Assembly (NCBI RefSeq): GCF_003116585.1
Contig: NZ_QEHM01000001.1
Span: 744,001-808,000 of the forward strand
Direction of reading: 5' to 3'
DNA length: 64,000 bases
Source: Albibacillus kandeliae
GTDB taxonomy: Bacteria; Pseudomonadota; Alphaproteobacteria; Rhodobacterales; Rhodobacteraceae
Position numbers and translations under genes: made by a program. The first letter of the stretch is position 1; each line of letters opens with the position of its first letter. Shown piece after piece: positions 31,996 through 37,748 of the stretch. The notes beneath the pieces are model-generated. The model saw only the letters and a program-made list of their open reading frames with translations, did not search any database and was not told where the DNA came from.

Positions 31996-32181
31996 TCAGA
32001 TCCAGCCCGCTTGCTTTGCTATGTTACGGGCTGTGCCGGTAGGCAGGTCCCGCTTGGGGTGTGGTATGATCACTGTCCGCTCGCCTTTGCGCATTTTCAC
32101 ATGAGACCCTTTCTGGGAGATCACTGTGAACCCTTGCTCCGTAAGCTTCTTGATGATCTTCTTACTATCCTTCTCTATCAT
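31996..32181 (-). CDS. hicA: HicA-family toxin (mRNA interferase)
   Basis: A 61-residue double-stranded RNA-binding-like toxin with the conserved GSHVKM motif (catalytic His27) and the typical ending HPKRDLPTGTARNIAKQAG. It would cleave mRNA when freed from HicB. The start at 32181 gives the usual family length (about 60). Upstream there are inverted repeats, likely operators, before the divergent gene at 32271. With hicB it forms a complete pair. Confidence 0.92.
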   Translation of the reverse strand: MIEKDSKKIIKKLTEQGFTVISQKGSHVKMRKGERTVIIPHPKRDLPTGTARNIAKQAGWI

Positions 32182-32183
32182 GA

Positions 32184-32247
32184 TGTGTAAATATATACAC
32201 AATCAAGTCCGGTCGCGCAAGAGGTTGTGCGCACATATTTACACAAC
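32184..32247. promoter_or_regulatory. hicAB operator region with 11-bp inverted element
   Basis: TGTGTAAATAT (32184-32194) reappears as its reverse complement ATATTTACACA (32235-32245), 40 bases apart. Each copy is also part of its own dyad (TGTGTA-TACACA at 32184-32201; GTTGTG-CACAAC at 32224-32247). They sit between hicA and the divergent gene at 32271, so they are likely HicB binding sites. Confidence 0.6.
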
Positions 32248-32270
32248 AATTGCGCGAGAGCTAAGCTGAA

Positions 32271-32924
32271 ATGTTCAATGGAACCTACGAGCCGTCGACA
32301 GCCATCCAGTACCTCTTGGTAACCTTTGACCTGGTGAAGGCGATTGCTTGGCCAATCGCAGCAATCTTTCTGGCTGCTGCATTCGCTGGAGACATCCGAT
32401 CTCTGCTTCGTAGGATCAGCCGCCTCGGGCGAGATGGGATCGACTTTAAGGCTCCTGATCAGGAGGCGACAGAGCCTACAGGCCTACGCTTCGCCAGCCT
32501 GACACCGGTTGATCTGGAACCTTTTTCTGATCCCCAACTTCAGAAGATGGAAAGCCAAAACTTCGCTGCACTGGCCAAGTTCCACGAGGGGGATGTAACG
32601 AATGTATTGGTGCGCGAGCTAACGCTTGAGCAACTTCGTCGATCTTACGCGCTCGCCTATGCGAATATCTATGGGAGCCAGATTAGATTGCTGAGAGATC
32701 TGGAGACCCGAGATTTGACGCGCTTTGACGTCGAGAAAAGGTATGAAGATCTCCGCCTCAGCCACCCAATTTTCAATCAATGGTCTGTTAACCAGTACAT
32801 GTTGTTCTTGATCAACTGGAAGTTTGTGATTGAGGAAGGTGGGCTTTTCAAGATCACTGAGACGGGAAGCAACTTTCTGAAGTTCCTCGCTGATTTTGGG
32901 CTAAGCGAAGAACGAAATCTCTAA
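32271..32924 (+). CDS. hypothetical membrane protein
   Basis: A 217-residue protein with a hydrophobic segment near the start (LVKAIAWPIAAIFLAAAFAG, about 22-41), a charged linker, then a soluble domain to residue 217. It is divergent from hicAB and shares its control region. The pattern (single membrane anchor plus cytoplasmic domain) is common among phage defence or exclusion proteins, but no family is recognised. The last 60 residues look like a winged-helix or similar mixed domain (NLFINWKFVIEEGGLF-type strands). Confidence 0.6.
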   Translation: MFNGTYEPSTAIQYLLVTFDLVKAIAWPIAAIFLAAAFAGDIRSLLRRISRLGRDGIDFKAPDQEATEPTGLRFASLTPVDLEPFSDPQLQKMESQNFAALAKFHEGDVTNVLVRELTLEQLRRSYALAYANIYGSQIRLLRDLETRDLTRFDVEKRYEDLRLSHPIFNQWSVNQYMLFLINWKFVIEEGGLFKITETGSNFLKFLADFGLSEERNL

Positions 32925-33003
32925 AACTGGTTCGTGCATTGCATGCGACCGATGATGTCACGCCAGCGCGTAGCGAAGTGAAGATTAAATCTTGGAGGAC
33001 CTA

Positions 33004-33195
33004 ATGAGCGAAATCAGCGTTGCGCGCCTGGATGACGGCCGGGTGCATGTGAAGAACGGGAGCTGGTCGGACGTGTTCGAGGAGGAGCGACGGGAGCCTT
33101 GGGCCGCGTGGTACGAGAAGATGCACCAAGATTACGGCTACCCTGGTTATCTCGCGATGGCGGTGGCGCTTCGGGCGCTGCCAGCCGCCGGCTAA
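33004..33195 (+). CDS. small hypothetical protein
   Basis: A 63-residue protein with a very good ribosome-binding site (GGAGG at about 32995) before ATG 33004. It is acidic with aromatic residues (WSDVFEEERREPWAAWYEKM, about 20-39) and a GYPGYLAMAVALRALP helix. I recognise no family. It lies alone between the membrane protein and the tRNA-Gly fragment. Good initiation signals and a normal amino-acid pattern support translation. Confidence 0.55.
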   Translation: MSEISVARLDDGRVHVKNGSWSDVFEEERREPWAAWYEKMHQDYGYPGYLAMAVALRALPAAG

Positions 33196-33226
33196 AGGCC
33201 CGGACCAGTCTGGGGATTATTCTGGG

Positions 33227-33253
33227 CGTCTGGTTCCTAAATGGCCCCAGACG
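33227..33253 (+). terminator. hairpin after the small hypothetical gene
   Basis: CGTCTGG (33227-33233) pairs with CCAGACG (33247-33253), loop 13 bases, followed by TTCCC. It is a plausible terminator for the preceding small gene. Confidence 0.4.
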
Positions 33254-33333
33254 TTCCCGATTCTTCCTAGGTCGAAGCCAAGGAGGAACGGCTTTCCGGG
33301 CACCTAAGTACATTGAATGTATTGAGTTTTTCG

Positions 33334-33384
33334 TGGAGCGGGTAACGGGAATCGAACCCGTAACTGAAGCTTGGGAAGCTTGTG
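33334..33384 (-). other. orphan 3' fragment of tRNA-Gly(CCC)
   Basis: On the minus strand the anticodon arm with loop TTCCCAA, the T arm (ACGGG/CCCGT with TTCGATT) and the acceptor 3' strand with CCA match a tRNA-Gly(CCC). The 5' half (acceptor 5' strand and D arm) is absent. A perfect 13-bp palindrome, TACATTGAATGTA, lies 12 bases beyond the CCA end (33309-33321). Fragments like this are left when integrases use tRNA genes as attachment sites. Confidence 0.75.
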
Positions 33385-33491
33385 GCGCACGAAGGACTCG
33401 AGATCAAAATTTTCTCACTGGTGAGGATTGCCTTCCATGACAGGCGTTCCCATCTGCCGACTGCTGAGGAATTGAATAATGAGAGCGCGAG

Positions 33492-33695
33492 ATGGGAAGA
33501 GAGGAGCGTTTTCAAACTAAGTTCAGATGCGGCTGTGGCCACCAGGAGATTGTAGAGCTACACACAATGTGCCTGGTCGCGCTTCGCGACAAGATGGCCG
33601 TGTTCGTATGTCCGACTTGCGGGAAGGGCAATGACCATGAGGCTTTCTGCGAAGGGGTGATCGCAGCGGAGGAGGTGCCGCAGACAGTGGGTTAG
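33492..33695 (+). CDS. small CxCGH zinc-ribbon protein B
   Basis: A 67-residue protein with CGCGHQEIVE and CPTC, the same CxCGH-x3-VE-x17-CxxC spacing as the protein at 30359-30568. It has an additional Cys inside the loop and one after it. The start at 33492 has weak upstream signals (a GAGAG stretch), so an internal start is possible but would remove the first Cys. It lies 88 bases upstream of the first promoter of the three-RNA array. The pairing of both paralogs with RNA copies suggests a shared role, inferred only. Confidence 0.6.
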   Translation: MGREERFQTKFRCGCGHQEIVELHTMCLVALRDKMAVFVCPTCGKGNDHEAFCEGVIAAEEVPQTVG

Positions 33696-33782
33696 GACCT
33701 GAAGCCTATGAGCACTCAGATTGATGTTGAGCGCGCCGAGCGGCGGAAACCGGCTCTCTATTGGAGGTTGCCAAGCCTTTGC

Positions 33783-33810
33783 TTGGCCCTGGTCAATGGG
33801 AAAGTTAGGT
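33783..33810 (+). promoter_or_regulatory. promoter-like element of RNA copy 2
   Basis: TTGGCC (783-788), 16 bases, TTAGGT (805-810), 8 bases to P1. Confidence 0.5.
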
Positions 33811-33817
33811 TAGCGTT

Positions 33818-33926
33818 TCCTGGTGTTCACCCTGAGGACCAGGCAAAGGGTCCCCTATCCGATCGACCCTGGAACTGCCGCCCGGTGAAAGAACCTGACG
33901 TGCCGTCTAGCCGGGCGGCTCTTTCT
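33818..33926 (+). ncRNA. three-hairpin RNA, copy 2
   Basis: P1 CCTGGT/ACCAGG (819-824, 838-843), P2 AGGGTC/GACCCT (847-852, 865-870), P3 GCCGCCCGG/CCGGGCGGC (877-885, 911-919) followed by TCTTTC. P2 and P3 match copy 1 closely. P1 has changed on both sides to stay paired. The P1 loop (GTTCACCCTGAGG) and the P3 loop (25 bases) differ from copy 1. Confidence 0.65.
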
Positions 33927-34054
33927 GTCTCTCGCCCCTTAATTCGCCGGACAAATGCAATTGGCGCGATTTGGATAGCAAGTGCAGAAAACTGGATACT
34001 CCTGGCGTATCCGCGGAGGCCATTGCCGGTTACTGCGCGGTGCGCGTGACCTAC

Positions 34055-34082
34055 TTGCTCCGCGTAAGTGGCCTCGATATGT
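34055..34082 (+). promoter_or_regulatory. promoter-like element of RNA copy 3
   Basis: TTGCTC (055-060), 16 bases, ATATGT (077-082), 8 bases to P1. Confidence 0.45.
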
Positions 34083-34089
34083 TTCACCT

Positions 34090-34206
34090 ACCTTACCCTT
34101 GTTCCAGCGTGGGTGAGGATTCCTTGCTCATACGCCATGAGCCAGGGAACTGCCGCCCAGACGTTTGATTCCCCCCTAAAGGTTCACTCGCTGGGCGGCT
34201 TTCCGT
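34090..34206 (+). ncRNA. three-hairpin RNA, copy 3 (most divergent)
   Basis: P1 CCTTACCC/GGGTGAGG (091-098, 111-118; one G-T), P2 GCTCA/TGAGC extended by TCCT/AGGG (121-147), P3 GCCGCCCAG/CTGGGCGGC (152-160, 191-199). P1 and P2 sequences are quite different from the other copies yet still pair, and P3 has a compensated G-C to A-T change. The P3 loop is 30 bases with a run of six C. Confidence 0.6.
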
Positions 34207-34222
34207 AGCCCAGATTGCCCTC

Positions 34223-34250
34223 TTGCCCGATTGCAACGTCGTGGATAGCC
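34223..34250 (+). promoter_or_regulatory. promoter-like element of RNA copy 4
   Basis: TTGCCC (223-228), 16 bases, ATAGCC (245-250), 8 bases to P1. Confidence 0.5.
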
Positions 34251-34257
34251 TTGGGCT

Positions 34258-34362
34258 CCCTGAGACTCCCCAGAGGATCAGGTCAATGGGTCCCGTACCT
34301 AACGACCCATGAGTGCCGCCCGGCGATCAGCGGATGCAAGCATGAACGCTGGGCGGCTTTCG
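34258..34362 (+). ncRNA. three-hairpin RNA, copy 4
   Basis: P1 CCTGA/TCAGG (259-263, 278-282), P2 ATGGGTC/GACCCAT (286-292, 304-310), P3 GCCGCCCGGC/GCTGGGCGGC (315-324, 348-357, one G-T) followed by TTTCG. The P1 loop is C-rich (GACTCCCCAGAG). Outer P2 pair changes from A-T to T-A relative to copies 1 and 2, a compensated change. Confidence 0.65.
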
Positions 34363-34580
34363 CCTTTAACGCACTGATTTCGCGTATTTTGGGGTGGCTC
34401 ATAGGGATAAAGAGAATAGTCAGCGCGCTCTACAATCGTGAACTCATGCATGACTTGATGGGATACACGCTGAGACCTACGGCATGCAGTGTCTCCGGAA
34501 GAACAAGCTCTGTTTAGTAAGGGTGCGTCCTCGGCGTGATGCCGCTTTCTGACACAACAGTTACTTGAAAGGCTCGCATT

Positions 34581-34638
34581 GTACGGTACGTACGTAACGT
34601 GCGTTGACGACAGTTTGCGCATTTTGTACAAAGTGCAC
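34581..34638 (+). promoter_or_regulatory. promoter and operators of the Phd/RelE-type pair
   Basis: TTGACG (34604-34609) and TACAAA (34627-34632) are separated by 17 bases. Several GTAC dyads surround them: GTACGTAC at 34586-34593, TTGTACAA at 34624-34631 (over the -10) and GTGCAC at 34633-34638. These are likely sites for antitoxin autorepression. Confidence 0.55.
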
Positions 34639-34682
34639 GCGTCACCCAGTGAGTGGGGGTGCTGCCATACGAGGACAAGGGA

Positions 34683-34964
34683 ATGCAAGGAGTTGAATGG
34701 ACAGAGAAAACGTACACAGCGACAGAAGCCAGAAAGAACTTCGCTGATCTGATCGATGCCGCCCACTTTGGTGAAAAAATCGTGGTTCAGAAGAGAGATC
34801 GTCGAGTGGCGGTTGTCTCTATGGAGTTCATGGAGCGCGTTGAACGTCTCTTGCGTATTGAGGCGGCCCTAGAAGCCGAAGCTGCGCAGAAGTCGCTTGA
34901 TGAGTTCTACGAAAAGGGAGGGAAAACCATGGAAGAGATCGAGCAGGAACTAGGGATGGGCTAG
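34683..34964 (+). CDS. Phd/YefM-family antitoxin
   Basis: A 93-residue antitoxin. The N-terminal domain (YTATEARKNFADLIDAAHFG, about 10-29, then EKIVVQKRDRRVAVVSMEF) is the Phd/YefM DNA-binding and dimerisation fold. The acidic helical C-terminus would wrap the toxin. ATG 34683 follows AAGGG. Its stop is 24 bases before the toxin's GTG start. It should repress its own promoter through the GTAC dyads upstream. Confidence 0.87.
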   Translation: MQGVEWTEKTYTATEARKNFADLIDAAHFGEKIVVQKRDRRVAVVSMEFMERVERLLRIEAALEAEAAQKSLDEFYEKGGKTMEEIEQELGMG

Positions 34965-34988
34965 TTCGACACAACAGCGGAGGGACCA

Positions 34989-35309
34989 GTGGACCCCAAG
35001 GAAGTAATCTTCTCGCCTGAGGCAGAGAGAGCAATAAGAAAGCTATCGAAGCAAGATCAAAAGACTGTCTGGGGTACCCTGCAACGTTTGCGGGATGGAG
35101 ATGATAGTTTGAAGATCGAGAAAATTCAGGCGAACCCTGCGTTCTTTCGTATGAGAGCTTCTCACATGCGTGTAATATACTACCCGCTCTCGAAGGGGCG
35201 GGTAGTTTTACTGCTCATAGGTGATCGAAAGGAGATCTACAGAAAGATCACTAACCTCGATCAGAAGCTTTCGACGGCATTGCGGAAGTTGAAGATAGGA
35301 AAGGGCTGA
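34989..35309 (+). CDS. RelE/ParE-family toxin
   Basis: A 106-residue toxin with the RelE/ParE layout: an N-terminal helix (SPEAERAIRKLSKQDQKTVW), a beta sheet (FFRMRASHMRVIYYPLSKG) and a final strand (VVLLLIGDRKEIYRK). It starts with GTG at 34989 after a GGAGGG site. It probably cleaves mRNA at the ribosome or inhibits gyrase. The family is clear but the exact target is not. It is the partner of the Phd/YefM protein. Confidence 0.88.
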   Translation: MDPKEVIFSPEAERAIRKLSKQDQKTVWGTLQRLRDGDDSLKIEKIQANPAFFRMRASHMRVIYYPLSKGRVVLLLIGDRKEIYRKITNLDQKLSTALRKLKIGKG

Positions 35310-35443
35310 GGCGGTAGCGCCAGAGATTGGTCTTGTTGGTGCGCTTCCTGAGTGTAAGACTGCGTCGCTCCTGGTGGGAGTTTTTTAATGAAATTCGATG
35401 GCAAGTGGAATTGCCCATAGAAGGTAGACTTAAATTGGCTTCA

Positions 35444-35746
35444 ATGTCTGATGTTCTTAAAGGTGTTGATTTTAAAGATCAGAGCAGTGTGCTGTCGGCT
35501 TTGGAGAGAATGAAGGAGGTTCATTATTTTGAGCTGATACAGTTTGTGGTGATAGGGGAGATGTTGAATACTACGGCTCAAGAAACACGTGTGAAGGTGG
35601 CCCTAGCTAGGGCTGAGAAAGAAAGACGTGACATGGATCGAGCAGAGTGTTTCGCAACTAAAACTATGGTCACGTCAACATTGATAGGCGCCGCCGCGGT
35701 TGTGATAGGAGCAATAATAGGTGCGTTGTTAACAAGCGCTATTTGA
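35444..35746 (+). CDS. small protein with C-terminal membrane anchor
   Basis: A protein of about 100 residues whose soluble helical part ends in a transmembrane helix (MVTSTLIGAAAVVIGAIIGALL, about 76-97) and very short tail. The start at 35444 is uncertain: the frame is open from 35327 and no start has a strong ribosome-binding site. A tail-anchored topology would suit a membrane effector next to the HEPN-motif gene downstream, but this is only a guess from context. Confidence 0.5.
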   Translation: MSDVLKGVDFKDQSSVLSALERMKEVHYFELIQFVVIGEMLNTTAQETRVKVALARAEKERRDMDRAECFATKTMVTSTLIGAAAVVIGAIIGALLTSAI

Positions 35747-35784
35747 ATCTTATCTCCGTTTTCTAGACTGCCAGTAGAACAGAA

Positions 35785-36297
35785 GTGAGTAGTCGCTTGC
35801 CAATCGGTAGCAAATCTGAAACCGGAACATTGTTTGATGGCAGAGATCTAGTTTATGCTCATTTCGGCGCTGCTGCGTTTGCGGCCCAAGTTTTCGAGCA
35901 GAATATCATTCTGGTGTTGAAGCTTCGCGGCCGTATCGAGGACATCAAGGTCGCGATGAGCGACGAGATACAAACGTTCAATGCAAGAGGGCAGATAGAT
36001 TATCGAAGGATGACCCTTGGCAAGCTTGTCAATCTGTTGAGAGGAAGGTTCTACTTGGAGAATTCGGTTGCCATACAATTCGCAGATGCACTGAAGCTTC
36101 GCAATGAACTGATGCATGGCTATTTCTCGCGCAATGCGGCACGCCTTCAGACCGCAGACGGCAAAAACGAAATGATCCTGGAGCTCGATACGGCGACAGA
36201 GACATTCTTCCAAGCTGTCCGGACGGCCGCGCTGTTTGCGATTGACGAAGGTGGGGATCTCCTTCGTTTGGTTGATAGTAATCCAGATCTACAATAA
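35785..36297 (+). CDS. HEPN-motif protein, possible RNase
   Basis: A 170-residue helical protein with RNELMH at residues 106-111, matching the R-X4-6-H signature of HEPN ribonucleases, in the expected C-terminal helix after a long helical region. HEPN proteins of this size occur in toxin-antitoxin and phage-defence systems. The start is GTG 35785 with a weak upstream site. The base composition is AT-richer than the virion genes. It is the last gene before the right att site. A partner antitoxin (MNT-type) is not present. Confidence 0.62.
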   Translation: MSSRLPIGSKSETGTLFDGRDLVYAHFGAAAFAAQVFEQNIILVLKLRGRIEDIKVAMSDEIQTFNARGQIDYRRMTLGKLVNLLRGRFYLENSVAIQFADALKLRNELMHGYFSRNAARLQTADGKNEMILELDTATETFFQAVRTAALFAIDEGGDLLRLVDSNPDLQ

Positions 36298-36567
36298 CGA
36301 AATCGATAGGCGAGCGATATAGCGCTTGAGGCGGAAATGGCTTGTACTCCCGTTGTTGGATGAAGAGTTGCGACCACGCTCTGAGAGCTAGACGGGGTGA
36401 GTTGGGTAGTGCGAAACAGAGTTTCTCACGTTGACGAGGCCTTGCGGATACGAAGCGCATGGAAGTTCACTGAACCTGTGTGAACCGGAACAGGTTGCGT
36501 ACATGGTCTAAGTTCCTCTTATAAGAAGCGCTTAGATCAATGGATTACGGTAGGTTGTGCTGAACCC
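36298..36567. other. region between the HEPN gene and the right attachment site
   Basis: No gene is seen. The region holds an imperfect inverted repeat AACCTG-CAGGTT (near 36475-36496), TCTTATAAGA (36517-36526) and AAGCGCTT (36526-36533). These could be arm-type or accessory sites for the phage recombinase, but this is not shown. Confidence 0.35.
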
Positions 36568-36618
36568 GCTTCGTTCACATCGAAGATGTCAGGAGTTCAA
36601 ATCTCTTATCACCCACCA
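36568..36618 (+). other. attR candidate: 3' fragment of tRNA-Val(CAC)
   Basis: The anticodon arm (CTTCG-TTCACAT-CGAAG, anticodon CAC), T arm (AGGAG-TTCAAAT-CTCTT) and acceptor 3' strand ATCACCC plus ACCA form the last 51 bases of a tRNA-Val(CAC). The 5' half is absent. Chromosomal genes begin right after it. This is the duplicated 3' end expected at the far side of a prophage integrated in a tRNA gene. Confidence 0.82.
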
Positions 36619-36773
36619 TCTACCTCCTTATTGTGAAACGCTTTCTGTCTGTCAGAAAGACGCATTTCCCTGGACAATGGTAGTTTAGCGCTCCCTTAGC
36701 GCAGTACTATCACCCTGTTGGGATCGGCGCTTGAGGCCTTCGGGTCATCGACCAGATACATCAAAACCCGTTA
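36619..36773. other. short intergenic region after the prophage
   Basis: It contains a hairpin CTTTCTG-CAGAAAG (36641-36659) with a 5-base loop and no T run. I see no gene. It lies after the last gene of the minus-strand operon and could form its 3' end. Confidence 0.4.
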
Positions 36774-37748
36774 TCACGCTTCCCCAATCGGAAAGCGGAT
36801 CAGGAAGCAGCTTCCGTCCGTGGAGGGAACCAGCCGGATTGTCGCGCGGTGGGCGTAGAGTAGGTTTCGGACCACCGACAGGCCCATGCCGGTACCGCCA
36901 TCGGCGCGCCGGGTCGTGAAGAACGGGTCGAAGATCCGCTCCGCGTGTCCGGGCGAGATACCCGATCCGTTGTCGGCGATGGAGATCTGCGCCCCGCGCG
37001 CGTCGCTTGCGGCGTGCAGCGTGACATGGTCCGCCCCGTTCTCGGCCGCGTTGCGCAGGAGGTGGCCGAGGGCGATCGACAGCCCCTCGGCGGCGATGGG
37101 CAGGAGCACCGAACCGCCCTCGGAGGAAAGCTGAACTGCGGGCCAGTCGGCCTGCAGACCGGGCATCAGGTCCTGCAGGCTGGTCTGACCCAGGTACCGG
37201 GTTTCCCGCGAGCGCGCGACGTCCCGCAGGGCCACGAGCTGGGCCTCGATCTGCGCGCGGGCGCCGTCGATCTCGGCGACGAGCCGGGCGTCCTCGGTGC
37301 CGAGCGCGCCGCCGTCCTCCAGCAACTCGCTGGCGGCGCGGATGGCCGCGACCGGCGTCTTGATCTCGTGGGTGACATGATCGGTGAAGCTGCGGATCGT
37401 GGCCTCCCGGTCCCTCAGGGCTTCGGCCATGGCGATCACCCGGCGGGCGGTCGCATGCAGTTCTCGCGTGCCGAAGTGCTGCGGCGGGGCCGGTTCCGAA
37501 CCCTGCTCCTGCGCCTCCGCGTAGGCCTCCAGCGCGTGGATCGGGCGCAGCAGCAGGCGCACCAGAAGCCAGCCGAGCACTGCAGTGGCCAGCGCGATGG
37601 TGAGGCCCAATACGATCGCCGCGTGCCGGAAGCCGATGACCGGGCCGAGGTAGCGGAGTGTCACCAGCCCGGCGAAGGACATGGCGAGTGTGGCGGCCAG
37701 AGCGCCCCCGAGGACAAAGCCGAGCGACGGCCGCCAGCGACGGGTCAT
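36774..37748 (-). CDS. sensor histidine kinase
   Basis: A 324-residue kinase. Two membrane segments (about 9-32 and 42-64) flank a very short loop, so the sensor part is minimal or in the membrane. A HAMP-like linker follows, then HisKA with the HEIKTP box (His127), N box (LLRNAAENGAD) and G boxes (ADNGSGISP and GGTGMGLSV). It would phosphorylate the response regulator encoded just upstream, with which it overlaps by 4 bases. The very small periplasmic part suggests it senses membrane state or partner protein. Confidence 0.92.
   Translation of the reverse strand: MTRRWRPSLGFVLGGALAATLAMSFAGLVTLRYLGPVIGFRHAAIVLGLTIALATAVLGWLLVRLLLRPIHALEAYAEAQEQGSEPAPPQHFGTRELHATARRVIAMAEALRDREATIRSFTDHVTHEIKTPVAAIRAASELLEDGGALGTEDARLVAEIDGARAQIEAQLVALRDVARSRETRYLGQTSLQDLMPGLQADWPAVQLSSEGGSVLLPIAAEGLSIALGHLLRNAAENGADHVTLHAASDARGAQISIADNGSGISPGHAERIFDPFFTTRRADGGTGMGLSVVRNLLYAHRATIRLVPSTDGSCFLIRFPIGEA

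Larger units (their letters stand above)
33696..34682. other. 987-base region without protein genes: tandem array of three structured RNAs
   Basis: The open frames here are short and lack good starts. The region contains RNA copies 2, 3 and 4 (33818-34362) and the toxin-antitoxin promoter region (34580-34638). The remainder, 34363-34579, is unassigned; I see no gene or strong repeat in it. Confidence 0.6.
1..36618. mobile_element. lambda-like siphoviral prophage (left end outside window)
   Basis: A continuous block of phage genes runs from a replication-type gene through terminase, head, tail, lysis and moron genes, almost all on the plus strand and in lambda order. The right limit is set by a 3' fragment of tRNA-Val(CAC) at 36568-36618, after which chromosomal genes begin. 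No integrase or repressor is present, so these must lie left of position 1, as must the intact tRNA-Val if this is attR. Virion, lysis and packaging genes all look full length, so the module seems intact as far as it can be seen. Confidence 0.9.

Noticed and set aside
30647-34362. RNA units as plain terminators only
   Set aside because: P3 alone could be a terminator, but P1, P2 and the fixed-distance promoter-like boxes are also shared, and copies 3 and 4 follow no gene.
33696-34682. Several short open frames across the RNA array (for example 33708-34049, 34215-34517)
   Set aside because: They cross the hairpins, lack ribosome-binding sites and do not look like proteins.
35327-35443. 5' extension of the tail-anchored protein to a TTG at 35327
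   Set aside because: No good start signal and an Arg/Leu/Trp-rich sequence; kept as uncertain rather than included.
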